Source: JBFHIZ01 sp963666475 (GTDB lineage: Bacteria > Bacillota > Clostridia > Lachnospirales > Lachnospiraceae). From it: 64,000 nt of DNA. This document shows, one piece after another, positions 1 through 8,921 of the stretch. How positions within the stretch are numbered: the first letter of the stretch is position 1; every line of letters begins with the position of its first letter. The notes under the pieces are model-generated. The model did no database searches and had not been told where the DNA came from. It saw only the letters and a list, made by a program, of their open reading frames with translations. The stretch covers positions 868,001 through 932,000 of the forward strand of contig OY762821.2 in the NCBI GenBank assembly GCA_963666475.2, given 5' to 3'. Made by a program: the position numbers and the translations under genes.

Positions 1-714
1 AACACAGAGTATGCAACGATGATTACAACACCAAGCACATATGGAAGTAAGCTTAAGTTCATTCAGCTTTCCAGGGTAGATGACTATCAGTTAGTGGCAG
101 TAATTGTCACGGAATGCAATATGATTAAAAACAACATTATTGATATTGATGAGCCGTTGGATGATGAAACACTATTAAAACTGAATATTTTATTGAATTC
201 GAATTTGAATGGAAAAGTCATTGAAGAGATTAATTTGGCAATGATTACCAAACTAAAGAACCAGGCAGGTATTCACAGCGAACTGGTCGGATATGTTATG
301 GATGCAGTTGGAGAGTCTATTAAGGATGAGGACTTAGAGATTTATACAAGTGGTACTAATAACATATTTAAGTATCCTGAAATCAGCGATAAGGGTCGCG
401 CGAGTGACATTATACATACATTTGAAGAAAAGAAATTATTGACTACATTGATGAGCTCACCGCTTACAGAAGAAGAAGCGGCAAGAGGAATTAAGATCTA
501 TATTGGAGAAGAAACTCCAATTGGAAGTATGAAGGACTGTAGTGTGGTAACCGCATCCTATGAGTTGGAAGACGGAATACAGGGAACCATCGGAATTGTT
601 GGGCCAAAGAGAATGAATTATGAAAAAGTAGTTGAAACCTTAAAAACGGTACAAAATCAACTCGATTCATTATATAAAAAGAAAGAACCCGGAAAGGATG
701 AAAAGAAAACGTGA
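1..714 (+). CDS. hrcA: Heat-inducible transcription repressor HrcA (C-terminal part)
   Basis: The frame is open from base 1, so the gene is cut by the left edge. About 237 residues remain of a protein that is usually near 340, and the N-terminal winged-helix DNA-binding domain is outside the window. The visible part is the GAF-like and dimerization region, ending in the motif IGIVGPKRMNYEKV that is typical of HrcA C-termini. HrcA represses class I heat-shock genes by binding CIRCE operators and depends on GroEL for folding. The operator would lie upstream of hrcA, outside this window, and no CIRCE element was seen inside it. The stop overlaps the GTG start of grpE by four bases, so the two are probably translationally coupled. 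Assignment is secure from motif and operon order. Confidence 0.95.
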   Translation, partial: NTEYATMITTPSTYGSKLKFIQLSRVDDYQLVAVIVTECNMIKNNIIDIDEPLDDETLLKLNILLNSNLNGKVIEEINLAMITKLKNQAGIHSELVGYVMDAVGESIKDEDLEIYTSGTNNIFKYPEISDKGRASDIIHTFEEKKLLTTLMSSPLTEEEAARGIKIYIGEETPIGSMKDCSVVTASYELEDGIQGTIGIVGPKRMNYEKVVETLKTVQNQLDSLYKKKEPGKDEKKT

Positions 715-1361
715 ATAAAGACGAATTGCGAAGAGAAGCGGAAGCACATTCAGAGGAATTGATGGTTGAAGAACCTGAAGTGAATGTTGAGGAAAACGTG
801 GATACTGAAGACTACACAGAATCTTCGGAAAATACAGAAGATGATGATGTAGATACAGAAGAGATGGAAGAAACCGAAGAGAAAAAGAGATTTTCTAAAA
901 AAGCTTCAAAGAAAAAAGAAGATAAGGCAAAAGAAAAGATTGAAGAACTCGAAGGCCGATATATGAGACAGCTTGCAGAGTTTGAAAACTTCAGAAAGCG
1001 TACAGAAATTGAAAAATCAAGAATGTTCGATATGGGAGCAAAAAGTGTATTGGAAAAAGTGCTTCCAGTTGTAGACAATTTTGAACGTGGATTAAAAAGT
1101 CTACCAGAGGACAAAGCTGAAGATCCTTTCGTAGATGGAATGAATAAAGTTTACAAACAATTATTATCTGAATTAGAAGGAATCGGTGTAGTGCCAATTC
1201 CGGCAGTAGGAGAAGCGTTTGATCCTGAGGTTCACAATGCGGTTATGCAAGTAAGTAGTGAAGAATACGAAGAAGGTATAGTTGCACAAGAACTGTTGAA
1301 AGGTTACAAATATAAAAATACTGTGGTTCGTCACAGTATGGTTGCAGTTGTCAATGAATAA
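711..1361 (+). CDS. grpE: Nucleotide exchange factor GrpE
   Basis: GrpE releases ADP from DnaK in the cytoplasmic Hsp70 cycle. The 216-residue protein starts with about 65 very acidic residues rich in Glu and Asp, then a lysine-rich patch, then a long coiled coil (residues about 70-110, including RQLAEFENFRKR), and ends with the beta domain typical of the family (VGEAFDPEVHNAV and the C-terminal VVRHSMVAV). The GTG start overlaps the hrcA stop as GTGA, with a purine-rich site (GGAAAGG) about 13 bases upstream. An ATG at 761 is a possible alternative start but would remove only part of the non-conserved acidic tail. Part of hrcA-grpE-dnaK-dnaJ. Confidence 0.96.
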   Translation: MNKDELRREAEAHSEELMVEEPEVNVEENVDTEDYTESSENTEDDDVDTEEMEETEEKKRFSKKASKKKEDKAKEKIEELEGRYMRQLAEFENFRKRTEIEKSRMFDMGAKSVLEKVLPVVDNFERGLKSLPEDKAEDPFVDGMNKVYKQLLSELEGIGVVPIPAVGEAFDPEVHNAVMQVSSEEYEEGIVAQELLKGYKYKNTVVRHSMVAVVNE

Positions 1362-1405
1362 ATAGAAAGAAATCGAATCAGATTATAAAATGGAGGATAA
1401 AAGAA

Positions 1406-3268
1406 ATGGCAAAGATCATTGGAATTGACTTAGGAACTACAAACTCATGCGTAGCTGTTATGGAAGGTGGAAAACCTACTGTAATCGCAAATACAGAAGG
1501 AAGCCGTACTACACCATCTGTTGTGGCATTTACTAAAACTGGAGAACGTTTAGTAGGAGAAGCTGCGAAACGTCAGGCTGTTACAAATGCAGACAAAACA
1601 ATTTCTTCAATCAAAAGAGAAATGGGAACAGATCACAAAACTGCAATTGATGATAAAAAATATTCACCACAGGAAATTTCTGCAATGATTCTTCAAAAAC
1701 TGAAAGCTGATGCAGAAAGTTATTTGGGAGAAAAAGTAACTGAAGCAGTTATTACAGTACCTGCTTACTTCAATGATGCACAGAGACAGGCAACAAAAGA
1801 CGCTGGAAAAATCGCTGGACTTGAAGTAAAACGTATTATCAACGAACCAACAGCTGCAGCTCTTGCATATGGTCTTGACAACGAACACGAACAAAAAATC
1901 ATGGTATATGACCTTGGTGGTGGTACATTTGACGTTTCTATTATTGAAATTGGTGATGGAGTTATCGAAGTATTGTCTACAAGTGGTGACAACCGTTTAG
2001 GTGGAGATGACTTTGATGCAAAAGTAACCGATTACATGATTGCTGAATTTAAGAAACAAGAAGGAATTGATCTTTCCAAAGATAAAATGGCATTACAGAG
2101 ATTGAAAGAAGCTGCTGAAAAAGCGAAAAAAGAACTTTCTTCTGCAACAACAACAAACATCAATCTTCCATTTATTTCTGCAACTGCTGAAGGCCCAAAA
2201 CATTTTGATATGACTCTTACAAGAGCTAAATTTGATGAACTTACACATGACCTTGTTGAAAGAACAGCAGAACCAGTTCGTACTGCATTAAAAGATGCTG
2301 GAATCTCTGCATCAGAGCTTGGAAAAGTATTGCTTGTAGGTGGTTCAACACGTATTCTTGCGGTACAGGACAAAGTAAAACAATTAACAAATCAGGAAGC
2401 AAGTAAAACATTGAATCCAGACGAATGCGTTGCGATTGGAGCCTCAATTCAAGGTGGTAAACTTGCAGGTGATGCAGGTGCAGGTGAAATCTTACTATTA
2501 GACGTTACACCACTTTCACTTTCCATTGAAACAATGGGTGGAGTAGCAACACGTCTCATTGAAAGAAACACTACAATTCCTACAAAGAAGAGCCAGATAT
2601 TCTCAACAGCTGCAGATAATCAGACTGCTGTAGATATCAACGTTGTTCAGGGTGAAAGACAGTTCGCAAAAGATAACAAATCTCTTGGACAGTTCCGTTT
2701 AGATGGTATTCCAGCAGCAAGACGTGGTGTTCCACAAATCGAAGTTACTTTTGATATTGATGCAAATGGTATCGTAAACGTTACTGCAAAAGATATGGGA
2801 ACTGGAAAAGAACAACACATCACAATTACAGCAGGATCACATATGTCCGATGATGATATCGAAAAGGCAGTAAAAGAAGCAGCTGAATTTGATGCACAGG
2901 ATAAAGCTCGTAAAGAAGCAGTGGATACAAGAAATGAAGCAGATTCATTTGTATTCCAGACTGAAAAAGCTTTGGCTGATGTAGGCGACAAAATTTCAGC
3001 AGATGAAAAAGCGTCTCTAGAAGCAGAATTAAAAGAATTAAAAGATATTTTAGAATCAACAAAAGACACTGATTTGACACCAGAACAAGTTACTAATGTA
3101 AAAGCATTACAAGAAAAACTTGCTCAAAGTGCACAGAATCTGTTTACTAAGATGTATGAATCTCAGGCAGGAGCTGCAGGTCCAGACATGGGTGCAGGCC
3201 CAGATATGGGAGCAGATGCAGAAGCGGCAGAAGATGATGTAGTTGATGCTGATTTCAGAGAAGTATAA
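1406..3268 (+). CDS. dnaK: Hsp70 chaperone DnaK
   Basis: ATP-dependent Hsp70 chaperone of the cytoplasm. The 620-residue protein starts IIGIDLGTTNSCVAVMEGG, the phosphate-1 loop of the actin-like ATPase domain (about 1-360). It then has the phosphate-2 motif YDLGGGTFDVSI and the adenosine motif LLVGGSTRI. The linker LLLDVTPLSL leads into the beta substrate-binding domain, followed by a helical lid and an acidic Gly/Ala/Met-rich tail ending DADFREV. Gram-positive DnaK lacks the roughly 24-residue insertion of the proteobacterial protein, as here. GGAGG lies 10 bases before the ATG. It sits between grpE and dnaJ, its two co-chaperones. Confidence 0.98.
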   Translation: MAKIIGIDLGTTNSCVAVMEGGKPTVIANTEGSRTTPSVVAFTKTGERLVGEAAKRQAVTNADKTISSIKREMGTDHKTAIDDKKYSPQEISAMILQKLKADAESYLGEKVTEAVITVPAYFNDAQRQATKDAGKIAGLEVKRIINEPTAAALAYGLDNEHEQKIMVYDLGGGTFDVSIIEIGDGVIEVLSTSGDNRLGGDDFDAKVTDYMIAEFKKQEGIDLSKDKMALQRLKEAAEKAKKELSSATTTNINLPFISATAEGPKHFDMTLTRAKFDELTHDLVERTAEPVRTALKDAGISASELGKVLLVGGSTRILAVQDKVKQLTNQEASKTLNPDECVAIGASIQGGKLAGDAGAGEILLLDVTPLSLSIETMGGVATRLIERNTTIPTKKSQIFSTAADNQTAVDINVVQGERQFAKDNKSLGQFRLDGIPAARRGVPQIEVTFDIDANGIVNVTAKDMGTGKEQHITITAGSHMSDDDIEKAVKEAAEFDAQDKARKEAVDTRNEADSFVFQTEKALADVGDKISADEKASLEAELKELKDILESTKDTDLTPEQVTNVKALQEKLAQSAQNLFTKMYESQAGAAGPDMGAGPDMGADAEAAEDDVVDADFREV

Positions 3269-3290
3269 ATTCAGGAAAATAAAATGATCG

Positions 3291-3325
3291 CGAAATGGTG
3301 GAGAGCAGGTGCTCTTCGCCTTTCG
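3291..3325 (+). promoter_or_regulatory. Hairpin between dnaK and dnaJ
   Basis: An imperfect stem-loop fills the dnaK-dnaJ spacer: CGAAA (3291-3295) pairs with TTTCG (3321-3325), and GGTGGAGAGC (3297-3306) pairs with GCTCTTCGCC (3311-3320) with two G-U pairs. The loop is AGGT and one T is bulged. It is followed by TTGTATC rather than a run of T, so it looks more like an mRNA processing or attenuation element than a full terminator. Its role is inferred. Confidence 0.6.
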
Positions 3326-3347
3326 TTGTATCTAGAAGGATGAGACA

Positions 3348-4508
3348 ATGGCAGAACAAAAAAGAGATTATTATGAGGTGCTTGGGGTCGATAAAAATGC
3401 TGACGATGCTGCACTAAAAAAAGCATATAGAAACCTTGCAAAAAAATATCATCCGGATATGAATCCTGGGGATCATAATGCGGAAGTAAAGTTTAAGGAA
3501 GCTTCAGAAGCTTATTCCGTTTTATCGGATAAAGAGAAAAGACAGAAGTATGATCAGTTTGGACATGCGGCATTTGAGAATGGCGGCGGTCCAGGAGCGG
3601 GCGGTTTTGATTTTAATTCGGCTGATTTCGGAGATATTTTCGGAGATATTTTTGGGGATATTTTCGGCGGTGGCAGAAGTAGAAGAAATCCAAACGGTCC
3701 TAGAAAAGGTGCAAATTTAAGAGCGCGTGTGCAGATCACCTTTTTAGAAGCCGTATTTGGTTGCGAGAAGAATCTGGAAATCGCCTTAAAAGAAACCTGT
3801 GAAACCTGTAGTGGAACTGGTGCAAAAGCTGGAACGAAACCTGAGACCTGTTCGAAGTGTGGAGGAAAAGGTCAGGTTGTATTTACACAACAATCCTTCT
3901 TTGGAATGGTGAGAAATGTACAAACTTGTCCAGACTGCGGTGGAAGTGGAAAAATCATTAAAGAAAAATGTCCAGATTGTGGTGGCAGTGGATATGTATC
4001 GAAACGTCAGAAGATTACAGTGCCAATCAAAGCAGGAATAGACGAAGGGCAAATGATTATTATGTCTGGAATGGGCGAACCGGGAGTGAATGGTGGACCA
4101 AGAGGCGATTTACAAGTTGAGGTATTGATTAAAAGACATCCGATCTTCCAAAGAAACCATATGGATATTTATTCTTCTGTTTCTGTATCATATGCGGTTG
4201 CAGCACTTGGAGGAGATATCGTTATTGAAACCGTAGATGGTAAAGTAATTTACACGGTAAAAGCAGGTACCCAGACAGACACAAGAATTCGACTAAAAGG
4301 AAAAGGTGTACCAGACATTCATCGTCCAGATTCACGTGGAGATCATTTTGTAACATTGGTACTTGAGACACCTACGAAATTATCCAATGAAGCAAAAGAT
4401 TTGTTACGCAAGTTTGATGAATTAACAGGAAGCAGTTTGACTGCTGCGGAGAAAGAATCAAGCGACGTCGAAAAAGACGAAAAAAAGAAAAAAGGTTTTT
4501 TTAAATAA
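3348..4508 (+). CDS. dnaJ: Hsp40 co-chaperone DnaJ
   Basis: Stimulates the DnaK ATPase and delivers substrates. The 386-residue protein has a J domain (about 5-70) with the essential HPD tripeptide in KKYHPDMNPG. A Gly/Phe-rich linker follows, with three copies of the four-residue unit GDIF. Next are four CxxCxGxG zinc motifs (CETCSGTG, CSKCGGKG, CPDCGGSG, CPDCGGSG) around residues 150-215, and then the two C-terminal beta domains. The C-terminus ends in a lysine-rich segment. GAAGGATGAG lies just before the ATG. The gene closes the heat-shock unit and is followed by a terminator. Confidence 0.97.
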   Translation: MAEQKRDYYEVLGVDKNADDAALKKAYRNLAKKYHPDMNPGDHNAEVKFKEASEAYSVLSDKEKRQKYDQFGHAAFENGGGPGAGGFDFNSADFGDIFGDIFGDIFGGGRSRRNPNGPRKGANLRARVQITFLEAVFGCEKNLEIALKETCETCSGTGAKAGTKPETCSKCGGKGQVVFTQQSFFGMVRNVQTCPDCGGSGKIIKEKCPDCGGSGYVSKRQKITVPIKAGIDEGQMIIMSGMGEPGVNGGPRGDLQVEVLIKRHPIFQRNHMDIYSSVSVSYAVAALGGDIVIETVDGKVIYTVKAGTQTDTRIRLKGKGVPDIHRPDSRGDHFVTLVLETPTKLSNEAKDLLRKFDELTGSSLTAAEKESSDVEKDEKKKKGFFK

Positions 4509-4517
4509 TAGGAATAG

Positions 4518-4558
4518 AAAAACCGAATCGAAAAGAAATATTTTTCGAGACGGTTTTT
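4518..4558 (+). terminator. Intrinsic terminator after dnaJ
   Basis: AAAAACCG (4518-4525) pairs with CGGTTTTT (4551-4558). An inner arm TCGAAAA (4528-4534) pairs with TTTTCGA (4542-4548). The stem ends in a run of seven T. It separates the heat-shock operon from prmA. Confidence 0.8.
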
Positions 4559-4572
4559 TTATGCGTAAAATG

Positions 4573-4581
4573 TGATATGAT
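4573..4581 (+). promoter_or_regulatory. Extended -10 promoter for prmA-rsmE
   Basis: TGATATGAT is an extended -10 (TGn followed by TATGAT) located 38 bases before the prmA start and just after the dnaJ terminator. No good -35 is present 17 bases upstream, where the T-run of the terminator lies. That is acceptable for an extended -10 promoter. Confidence 0.5.
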
Positions 4582-4618
4582 ACAAATGTAAAAAATCGCA
4601 AATCGTGGGAGAAAAACT

Positions 4619-5575
4619 ATGAAATGGAAAAAAATATCAATTAAAACAATTACAGATGCAGAAGATATCATCATAAGCACATTATATGACATAGGTTTAG
4701 AAGGAGCACAGATAGAAGATAAAGTTCCGTTGACAGAAAGTGAAAAGGAGCAGATGTTCGTGGATATTTTGCCGGTTATGGAACCAGATGATTCCATTGC
4801 TATTCTAAATTTCTTTGTCGAGGAAGAACGAGAAGACGAGTTCGAAGATCTTATTAATAACGTAAAAACAGAACTTGCAGAACTTTCTTCTTACATGGAT
4901 ATTGGAGAGGGAACAGTAACTGTTTCAGAAACGGAAGACAAAGATTGGATCAACAATTGGAAAGAGTTTTTTCATCAATTCACGATTGATGATCTTTTGA
5001 TCATACCTTCATGGGAAGATATAGAGGAAAAAGACAAGGATAAAAAAATGCTTCGCATCGATCCAGGTACTGCTTTTGGAACTGGTGCACATGAGACAAC
5101 ACAATTATGTATCAGACAGATTGCAAAATATGTTACTTCAGAAACGGTTTTGTTGGACGTTGGTTGTGGAAGTGGAATTTTGGGTATCGTTGCTTTGCTT
5201 TATGGTGCAAAAAGCTGTAAAGGAACGGATCTAGACCCACAGGCTATATTTGCAACCAATGAAAATTTAGAGAGAAATCACTTATCGCAGGAGCAGTTTG
5301 AGGTACAGATTGGAAACATTATTTCGGATCCAAAGGTATCAGATGCGCTTGGATATGATTGTTATGATATCGTTGTGGCAAATATTCTGGCGGGGGTTCT
5401 TGTTCCGCTCACACCGGTGATTGTTCATCAAATGAAAGAAGGCGGCATATATATTACTTCTGGAATTCTGGATGAAAAAGAAGAGGAAGTAAAAGCGGCC
5501 ATTTTGGCAGCGGGATTAAAGATTTTAGAAACAACATACCAGGGAGAGTGGGTAAGCATTACTGCTCAAAAATAG
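4619..5575 (+). CDS. prmA: Ribosomal protein L11 methyltransferase PrmA
   Basis: SAM-dependent enzyme that methylates lysines and the N-terminus of ribosomal protein L11. The 318-residue protein has an N-terminal substrate-binding domain (about 1-110). The class I methyltransferase core follows, with FGTGAHETT, the SAM-binding loop LDVGCGSGILGI (around residue 180) and the VANILAGV motif, all characteristic of PrmA. Length fits the family. It is followed at a 15-base spacing by rsmE, a pair often found downstream of dnaJ in Firmicutes. Its own promoter is proposed just upstream. Confidence 0.95.
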   Translation: MKWKKISIKTITDAEDIIISTLYDIGLEGAQIEDKVPLTESEKEQMFVDILPVMEPDDSIAILNFFVEEEREDEFEDLINNVKTELAELSSYMDIGEGTVTVSETEDKDWINNWKEFFHQFTIDDLLIIPSWEDIEEKDKDKKMLRIDPGTAFGTGAHETTQLCIRQIAKYVTSETVLLDVGCGSGILGIVALLYGAKSCKGTDLDPQAIFATNENLERNHLSQEQFEVQIGNIISDPKVSDALGYDCYDIVVANILAGVLVPLTPVIVHQMKEGGIYITSGILDEKEEEVKAAILAAGLKILETTYQGEWVSITAQK

Positions 5576-5590
5576 AAGGGGTCAAGAGAT

Positions 5591-6340
5591 ATGTATAGTT
5601 TTTTTGTTGAGCCAAATCAGATTGGAGAACAGCAGATCAGCATTCTTGGTGGTGATGTAAATCATATAAAGAACGTACTTCGAATGAAAGAAGGAGATTC
5701 TCTTTTGATTGGTGATGGCGTAGATCCTGTGGAATATGAATGCGAAATTGCAGAGATTTCAGAATCAGAGATTCGATGCCATATTTTGCAAAAGAAAAGC
5801 AGCGATGTGGAATTAACAAGTAACATCATTTTATTTCAGGGACTTCCAAAAGCAGACAAGATGGAATTGATAATACAAAAATGTGTCGAATTAGGAGTTC
5901 ACACAATTGTTCCTGTGGCAATGTCGCGTTCCATTGTCAAACTGGATGAAAAAAAAGCAGAGTCAAAAATTCGGAGATGGCAGACCATCTCGGAAGCTGC
6001 GGCAAAACAAAGCAAAAGAAAGCACATTCCTGAAATTATGATGCCGATTCGATTTCGAGAAGCTGTTGAAATGTGCAAGGAATATGACTTGGTGCTGGTT
6101 CCCTATGAAATGAAAAAGGGAATGAAGGAGACCAGGGACACGATGGATTCTGTAAAGTCAGGACAGGCCATTGCCGTGTTTATCGGTCCGGAAGGTGGAT
6201 TTTCGGAAGAAGAAATAAACCAGGCAATAGCTATTGGAGCAGTGCCAATTTCTTTGGGAAAACGAATTCTACGAACAGAAACCGCTGGTTTTACTACGTT
6301 GGCCTGGTTGATGTATCAATTGGAAACTATGGACCTGTAA
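5591..6340 (+). CDS. rsmE: 16S rRNA m3U1498 methyltransferase RsmE
   Basis: SPOUT-class methyltransferase that methylates N3 of U1498 in 16S rRNA. The 249-residue protein has an N-terminal PUA-like domain (HIKNVLRMKEGD near residue 25). The C-terminal trefoil-knot motifs are FIGPEGGFSEEE and SLGKRILRTETA, both diagnostic of RsmE. AAGGGGTC lies ten bases before the ATG. It probably shares a transcript with prmA. The tandem repeat and the cysteine desulfurase gene follow. Confidence 0.95.
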   Translation: MYSFFVEPNQIGEQQISILGGDVNHIKNVLRMKEGDSLLIGDGVDPVEYECEIAEISESEIRCHILQKKSSDVELTSNIILFQGLPKADKMELIIQKCVELGVHTIVPVAMSRSIVKLDEKKAESKIRRWQTISEAAAKQSKRKHIPEIMMPIRFREAVEMCKEYDLVLVPYEMKKGMKETRDTMDSVKSGQAIAVFIGPEGGFSEEEINQAIAIGAVPISLGKRILRTETAGFTTLAWLMYQLETMDL

Positions 6341-6370
6341 AAGAAAATATAGAAGTGAACCAAAGAAACA

Positions 6371-6440
6371 GAAAAGAAAGTTTAGATATAGAAAAGAAAA
6401 TTTAGATATAGAAAAGAAAATTTAGATATAGAAAAGAAAG
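6371..6440 (+). repeat. 20-base tandem repeat upstream of the cysteine desulfurase
   Basis: Three consecutive copies of TTTAGATATAGAAAAGAAAA start at 6381, 6401 and 6421, the last differing only in its final base. A half copy (GAAAAGAAAG) precedes them at 6371. The array is purine-rich on the + strand and ends eight bases before the start codon at 6449. It fills the position where a ribosome binding site would be expected. Copy number may vary by slippage, but that is inference. Confidence 0.9.
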
Positions 6441-6448
6441 AAAAAGAC

Positions 6449-7603
6449 ATGGAAGCATATTTGGATAATTCAGCAACAACAAGATGTATAGAAGTGGCAG
6501 TAGATGCGATGCAGAAAGCTTTTCTCGTAGAGTATGGAAATCCCTCCAGTTTGCATAAGAAGGGGATGGAAGCGGAAAAACTGATGAAAGAATCGAGAGA
6601 AATTTTTTCGAAAATATTAAAGGTCGATCCGGCTGAGATTATATTTACTTCTGGAGGGACGGAGTCCGATAATCTCGCAATTATAGGAGCTGCAATGGCT
6701 TTAAAGCGAAGAGGGAAACACCTGATTACGTCAAAAATTGAACACCCCGCAGTGTTGCGTACCATGGAATACCTTGCTGAACAGGGATTTGAAATTACTT
6801 ATCTTTCAACCGATAAGAATGGTCAGATTCTGATTGAAGAATTAAAACAAGCGATGAGAGAAGACACCATACTTGTTTCAATCATGCATACCAATAATGA
6901 AATTGGAGCGGTGCAGCATATTTCTGAAATTGGAAAGCTGATTAAGGAAATGAACAGAAACACCCTGTTTCATGTAGATGCTGTACAAGGATTTGGCAAA
7001 GCATTTATATATCCTAGGAGAGAATACATTGATATGCTTTCTATCAGTGGACATAAAATACATGGGCCAAAAGGTGTTGGAGTACTATATAAATCCTCGA
7101 ATGTGAGGCTGATTCCAATCACATACGGCGGGGGACAACAGAAGAGTTTGCGTTCGGGTACAGAAAATGTACCAGGGATCATTGGAATAGCAACTGCAGC
7201 AAAACATCTGTATGATCACTTAGAAGAAGACTTGGAGCGGATGATTCATAATAGAAATCGTTTGGTAGAAGGAATTCGGAAATTGGACGGGACGGTAATC
7301 AATTCGGGAATCGATATGTGGAGTGCTCCGCATATTGTCAGCGCTTCGATTCGAGATGTTCGAAGTGAAGTGTTACTTCATTCGTTAGAAGAAAAAGGAA
7401 TCTATGTTTCCTCGGGAAGCGCATGTGCTTCTAATAAAATTGCAACCTCGGATACATTAAAAGCCATTGGGGTCGAGAAATGGCAGTATGATTCGACGAT
7501 TCGATTCAGCTTATCATGCAGTACAACAGAAGAAGAGATTGACTATACATTAAAAGAAATGTGTGATATGATACCTTTGCTTCGCAGATTTACCAGGCAT
7601 TAA
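6449..7603 (+). CDS. Cysteine desulfurase (NifS/IscS family)
   Basis: Pyridoxal-phosphate enzyme that takes sulfur from cysteine as a persulfide for transfer to acceptors. The 384-residue protein carries the PLP lysine in SGHKIHGPKG (Lys203) and the catalytic cysteine in SSGSACAS (Cys326) on a short loop. It also has the substrate-loop motif SGTENVPG. Adjacency to thiI, 21 bases downstream, suggests a dedicated sulfur donor for ThiI, as with the NifS-type desulfurase beside thiI in Bacillus subtilis. No clear Shine-Dalgarno precedes the ATG; the upstream bases are a repeated A/G-rich tract. Confidence 0.92.
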   Translation: MEAYLDNSATTRCIEVAVDAMQKAFLVEYGNPSSLHKKGMEAEKLMKESREIFSKILKVDPAEIIFTSGGTESDNLAIIGAAMALKRRGKHLITSKIEHPAVLRTMEYLAEQGFEITYLSTDKNGQILIEELKQAMREDTILVSIMHTNNEIGAVQHISEIGKLIKEMNRNTLFHVDAVQGFGKAFIYPRREYIDMLSISGHKIHGPKGVGVLYKSSNVRLIPITYGGGQQKSLRSGTENVPGIIGIATAAKHLYDHLEEDLERMIHNRNRLVEGIRKLDGTVINSGIDMWSAPHIVSASIRDVRSEVLLHSLEEKGIYVSSGSACASNKIATSDTLKAIGVEKWQYDSTIRFSLSCSTTEEEIDYTLKEMCDMIPLLRRFTRH

Positions 7604-7624
7604 AGATTAGATTGGAGAAAGTAC

Positions 7625-8824
7625 ATGGAATACGGAAAAATGTTTCAGGCATTTTTAATAAAATATGCAGAAATCGGAGTAAAGGGTAAAAATCGTTTTA
7701 TGTTCGAAGATGCGTTGATCAGACAAATTCGTTATGCATTAAAAACAGTGGAGGGTTCCTTTACTGTATCTAAGACACAGGGAAGAATCTTTGTTGTTGC
7801 AGAAGGAACGTATGATTATGAAGACGCAGTGGCAGCATTGAAAACAGTATTTGGTATATCGGGAATCTGTCCGGTCGTGTATGTCGAGGATGAAGGAATT
7901 GATCAACTTGGTAAAGATGTAATTTCCTATATGAACTTGGTTTATCCAGACAAGAATTTGACCTTTAAAGTAAATTCAAGAAGAGCAAGAAAGAACTATC
8001 CACTAAATAGTATGGAGCTCAACGCAAAACTTGGAGAAATCCTAATCAATGAGTTTGAGGATATTCGTGTAGATGTTCATCAGCCAGAAGTATCTTTGAG
8101 TGTCGAAATTCGTGAAAAAATATATATTTATTCAATTGTAATTCCGGGTCCAGGAGGAATGCCGGTTGGAACCAATGGCAAAGCGATGCTACTGTTATCA
8201 GGAGGAATTGACTCTCCAGTCGCAGGGTATATGATTGCAAAACGTGGAGTAAACATCGATGCAACCTATTTTCATGCTCCACCTTATACAAGCGAACGTG
8301 CAAAGCAAAAAGTAGTAGACTTGGCAAAGCTGATTTCTGTATATACGGGTCCTATCCGTTTACATGTGATAAACTTTACCGAAATACAGCTTGCTATTTA
8401 TGAGAAATGTCCACATGAAGAACTCACTATTATCATGAGAAGATATATGATGAGAATTGCAGAAAGAATTGCAAAAGAATCAGAATGTCTTGGCTTGATC
8501 ACAGGAGAAAGTATTGGACAGGTGGCATCTCAGACCTTGCATAGTCTAGCTGCTACGGATGAAGTGTGTGAAATGCCTGTATATCGACCTTTGATCGGAT
8601 TTGATAAACAGGATATTGTTGATATCTCTGAAAAAATTAATACATATGAAACGTCAATTCTACCTTTTGAAGACTGTTGTACGATTTTTGTCGCAAAACA
8701 TCCGGTTACAAAGCCGAATTTAAAGTTCATTCGTCGCCACGAGGAAAGTTTGGCAGATGTTATCGATGAAATGGTGGAAACAGCGATTGCGGAGCAGGAA
8801 GTCATTCAAGTAAATCGTTCATAA
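7625..8824 (+). CDS. thiI: tRNA 4-thiouridine synthase / thiamine biosynthesis sulfurtransferase ThiI
   Basis: Adenylates U8 of tRNA and inserts sulfur, and can supply sulfur for the thiazole of thiamine. The 399-residue protein has an N-terminal ferredoxin-like plus THUMP region (about 60-165). The PP-loop ATP-binding motif LLSGGIDSPVAGYM is near residue 190, and TGESIGQVASQT is in the catalytic domain. The rhodanese domain of the enterobacterial form is absent, as usual in Firmicutes. Sulfur probably comes from the desulfurase just upstream. GGAGAAAGTAC lies before the ATG. A strong terminator follows. Confidence 0.95.
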   Translation: MEYGKMFQAFLIKYAEIGVKGKNRFMFEDALIRQIRYALKTVEGSFTVSKTQGRIFVVAEGTYDYEDAVAALKTVFGISGICPVVYVEDEGIDQLGKDVISYMNLVYPDKNLTFKVNSRRARKNYPLNSMELNAKLGEILINEFEDIRVDVHQPEVSLSVEIREKIYIYSIVIPGPGGMPVGTNGKAMLLLSGGIDSPVAGYMIAKRGVNIDATYFHAPPYTSERAKQKVVDLAKLISVYTGPIRLHVINFTEIQLAIYEKCPHEELTIIMRRYMMRIAERIAKESECLGLITGESIGQVASQTLHSLAATDEVCEMPVYRPLIGFDKQDIVDISEKINTYETSILPFEDCCTIFVAKHPVTKPNLKFIRRHEESLADVIDEMVETAIAEQEVIQVNRS

Positions 8825-8833
8825 GCTTATTAA

Positions 8834-8863
8834 AAAAACGCTATGAATTATCATAGCGTTTTT
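8834..8863. terminator. Bidirectional terminator after thiI
   Basis: AAAAACGCTATGA (8834-8846) and TCATAGCGTTTTT (8851-8863) form a perfect 13-bp stem with loop ATTA. A-runs and T-runs at the two ends allow use from either side: thiI on + and the HPr-like gene on -. Confidence 0.9.
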
Positions 8864-8921
8864 CATCAAATCATCAATACGATCTGTATTTATTTCATAT
8901 TCATATGAAGTTTCATTTTGA

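Noticed and set aside
1..1405. CIRCE operator for the heat-shock operon
   Set aside because: No TTAGCACTC/GAGTGCTAA pair was found here. It would be expected upstream of hrcA, beyond the left edge.
2647..3069. Long antisense open frame opposite dnaK (and similar frames opposite uvrA, flhP and cdaR)
   Set aside because: These mirror the codon pattern of strong genes on the other strand, have no ribosome binding site and show no recognisable family.
6371..6440. Possible CRISPR array from the regularly spaced 20-base units
   Set aside because: The units are directly adjacent with no spacers, only about 3.5 copies, A/G-rich, and no cas gene is near. It is a simple tandem repeat.
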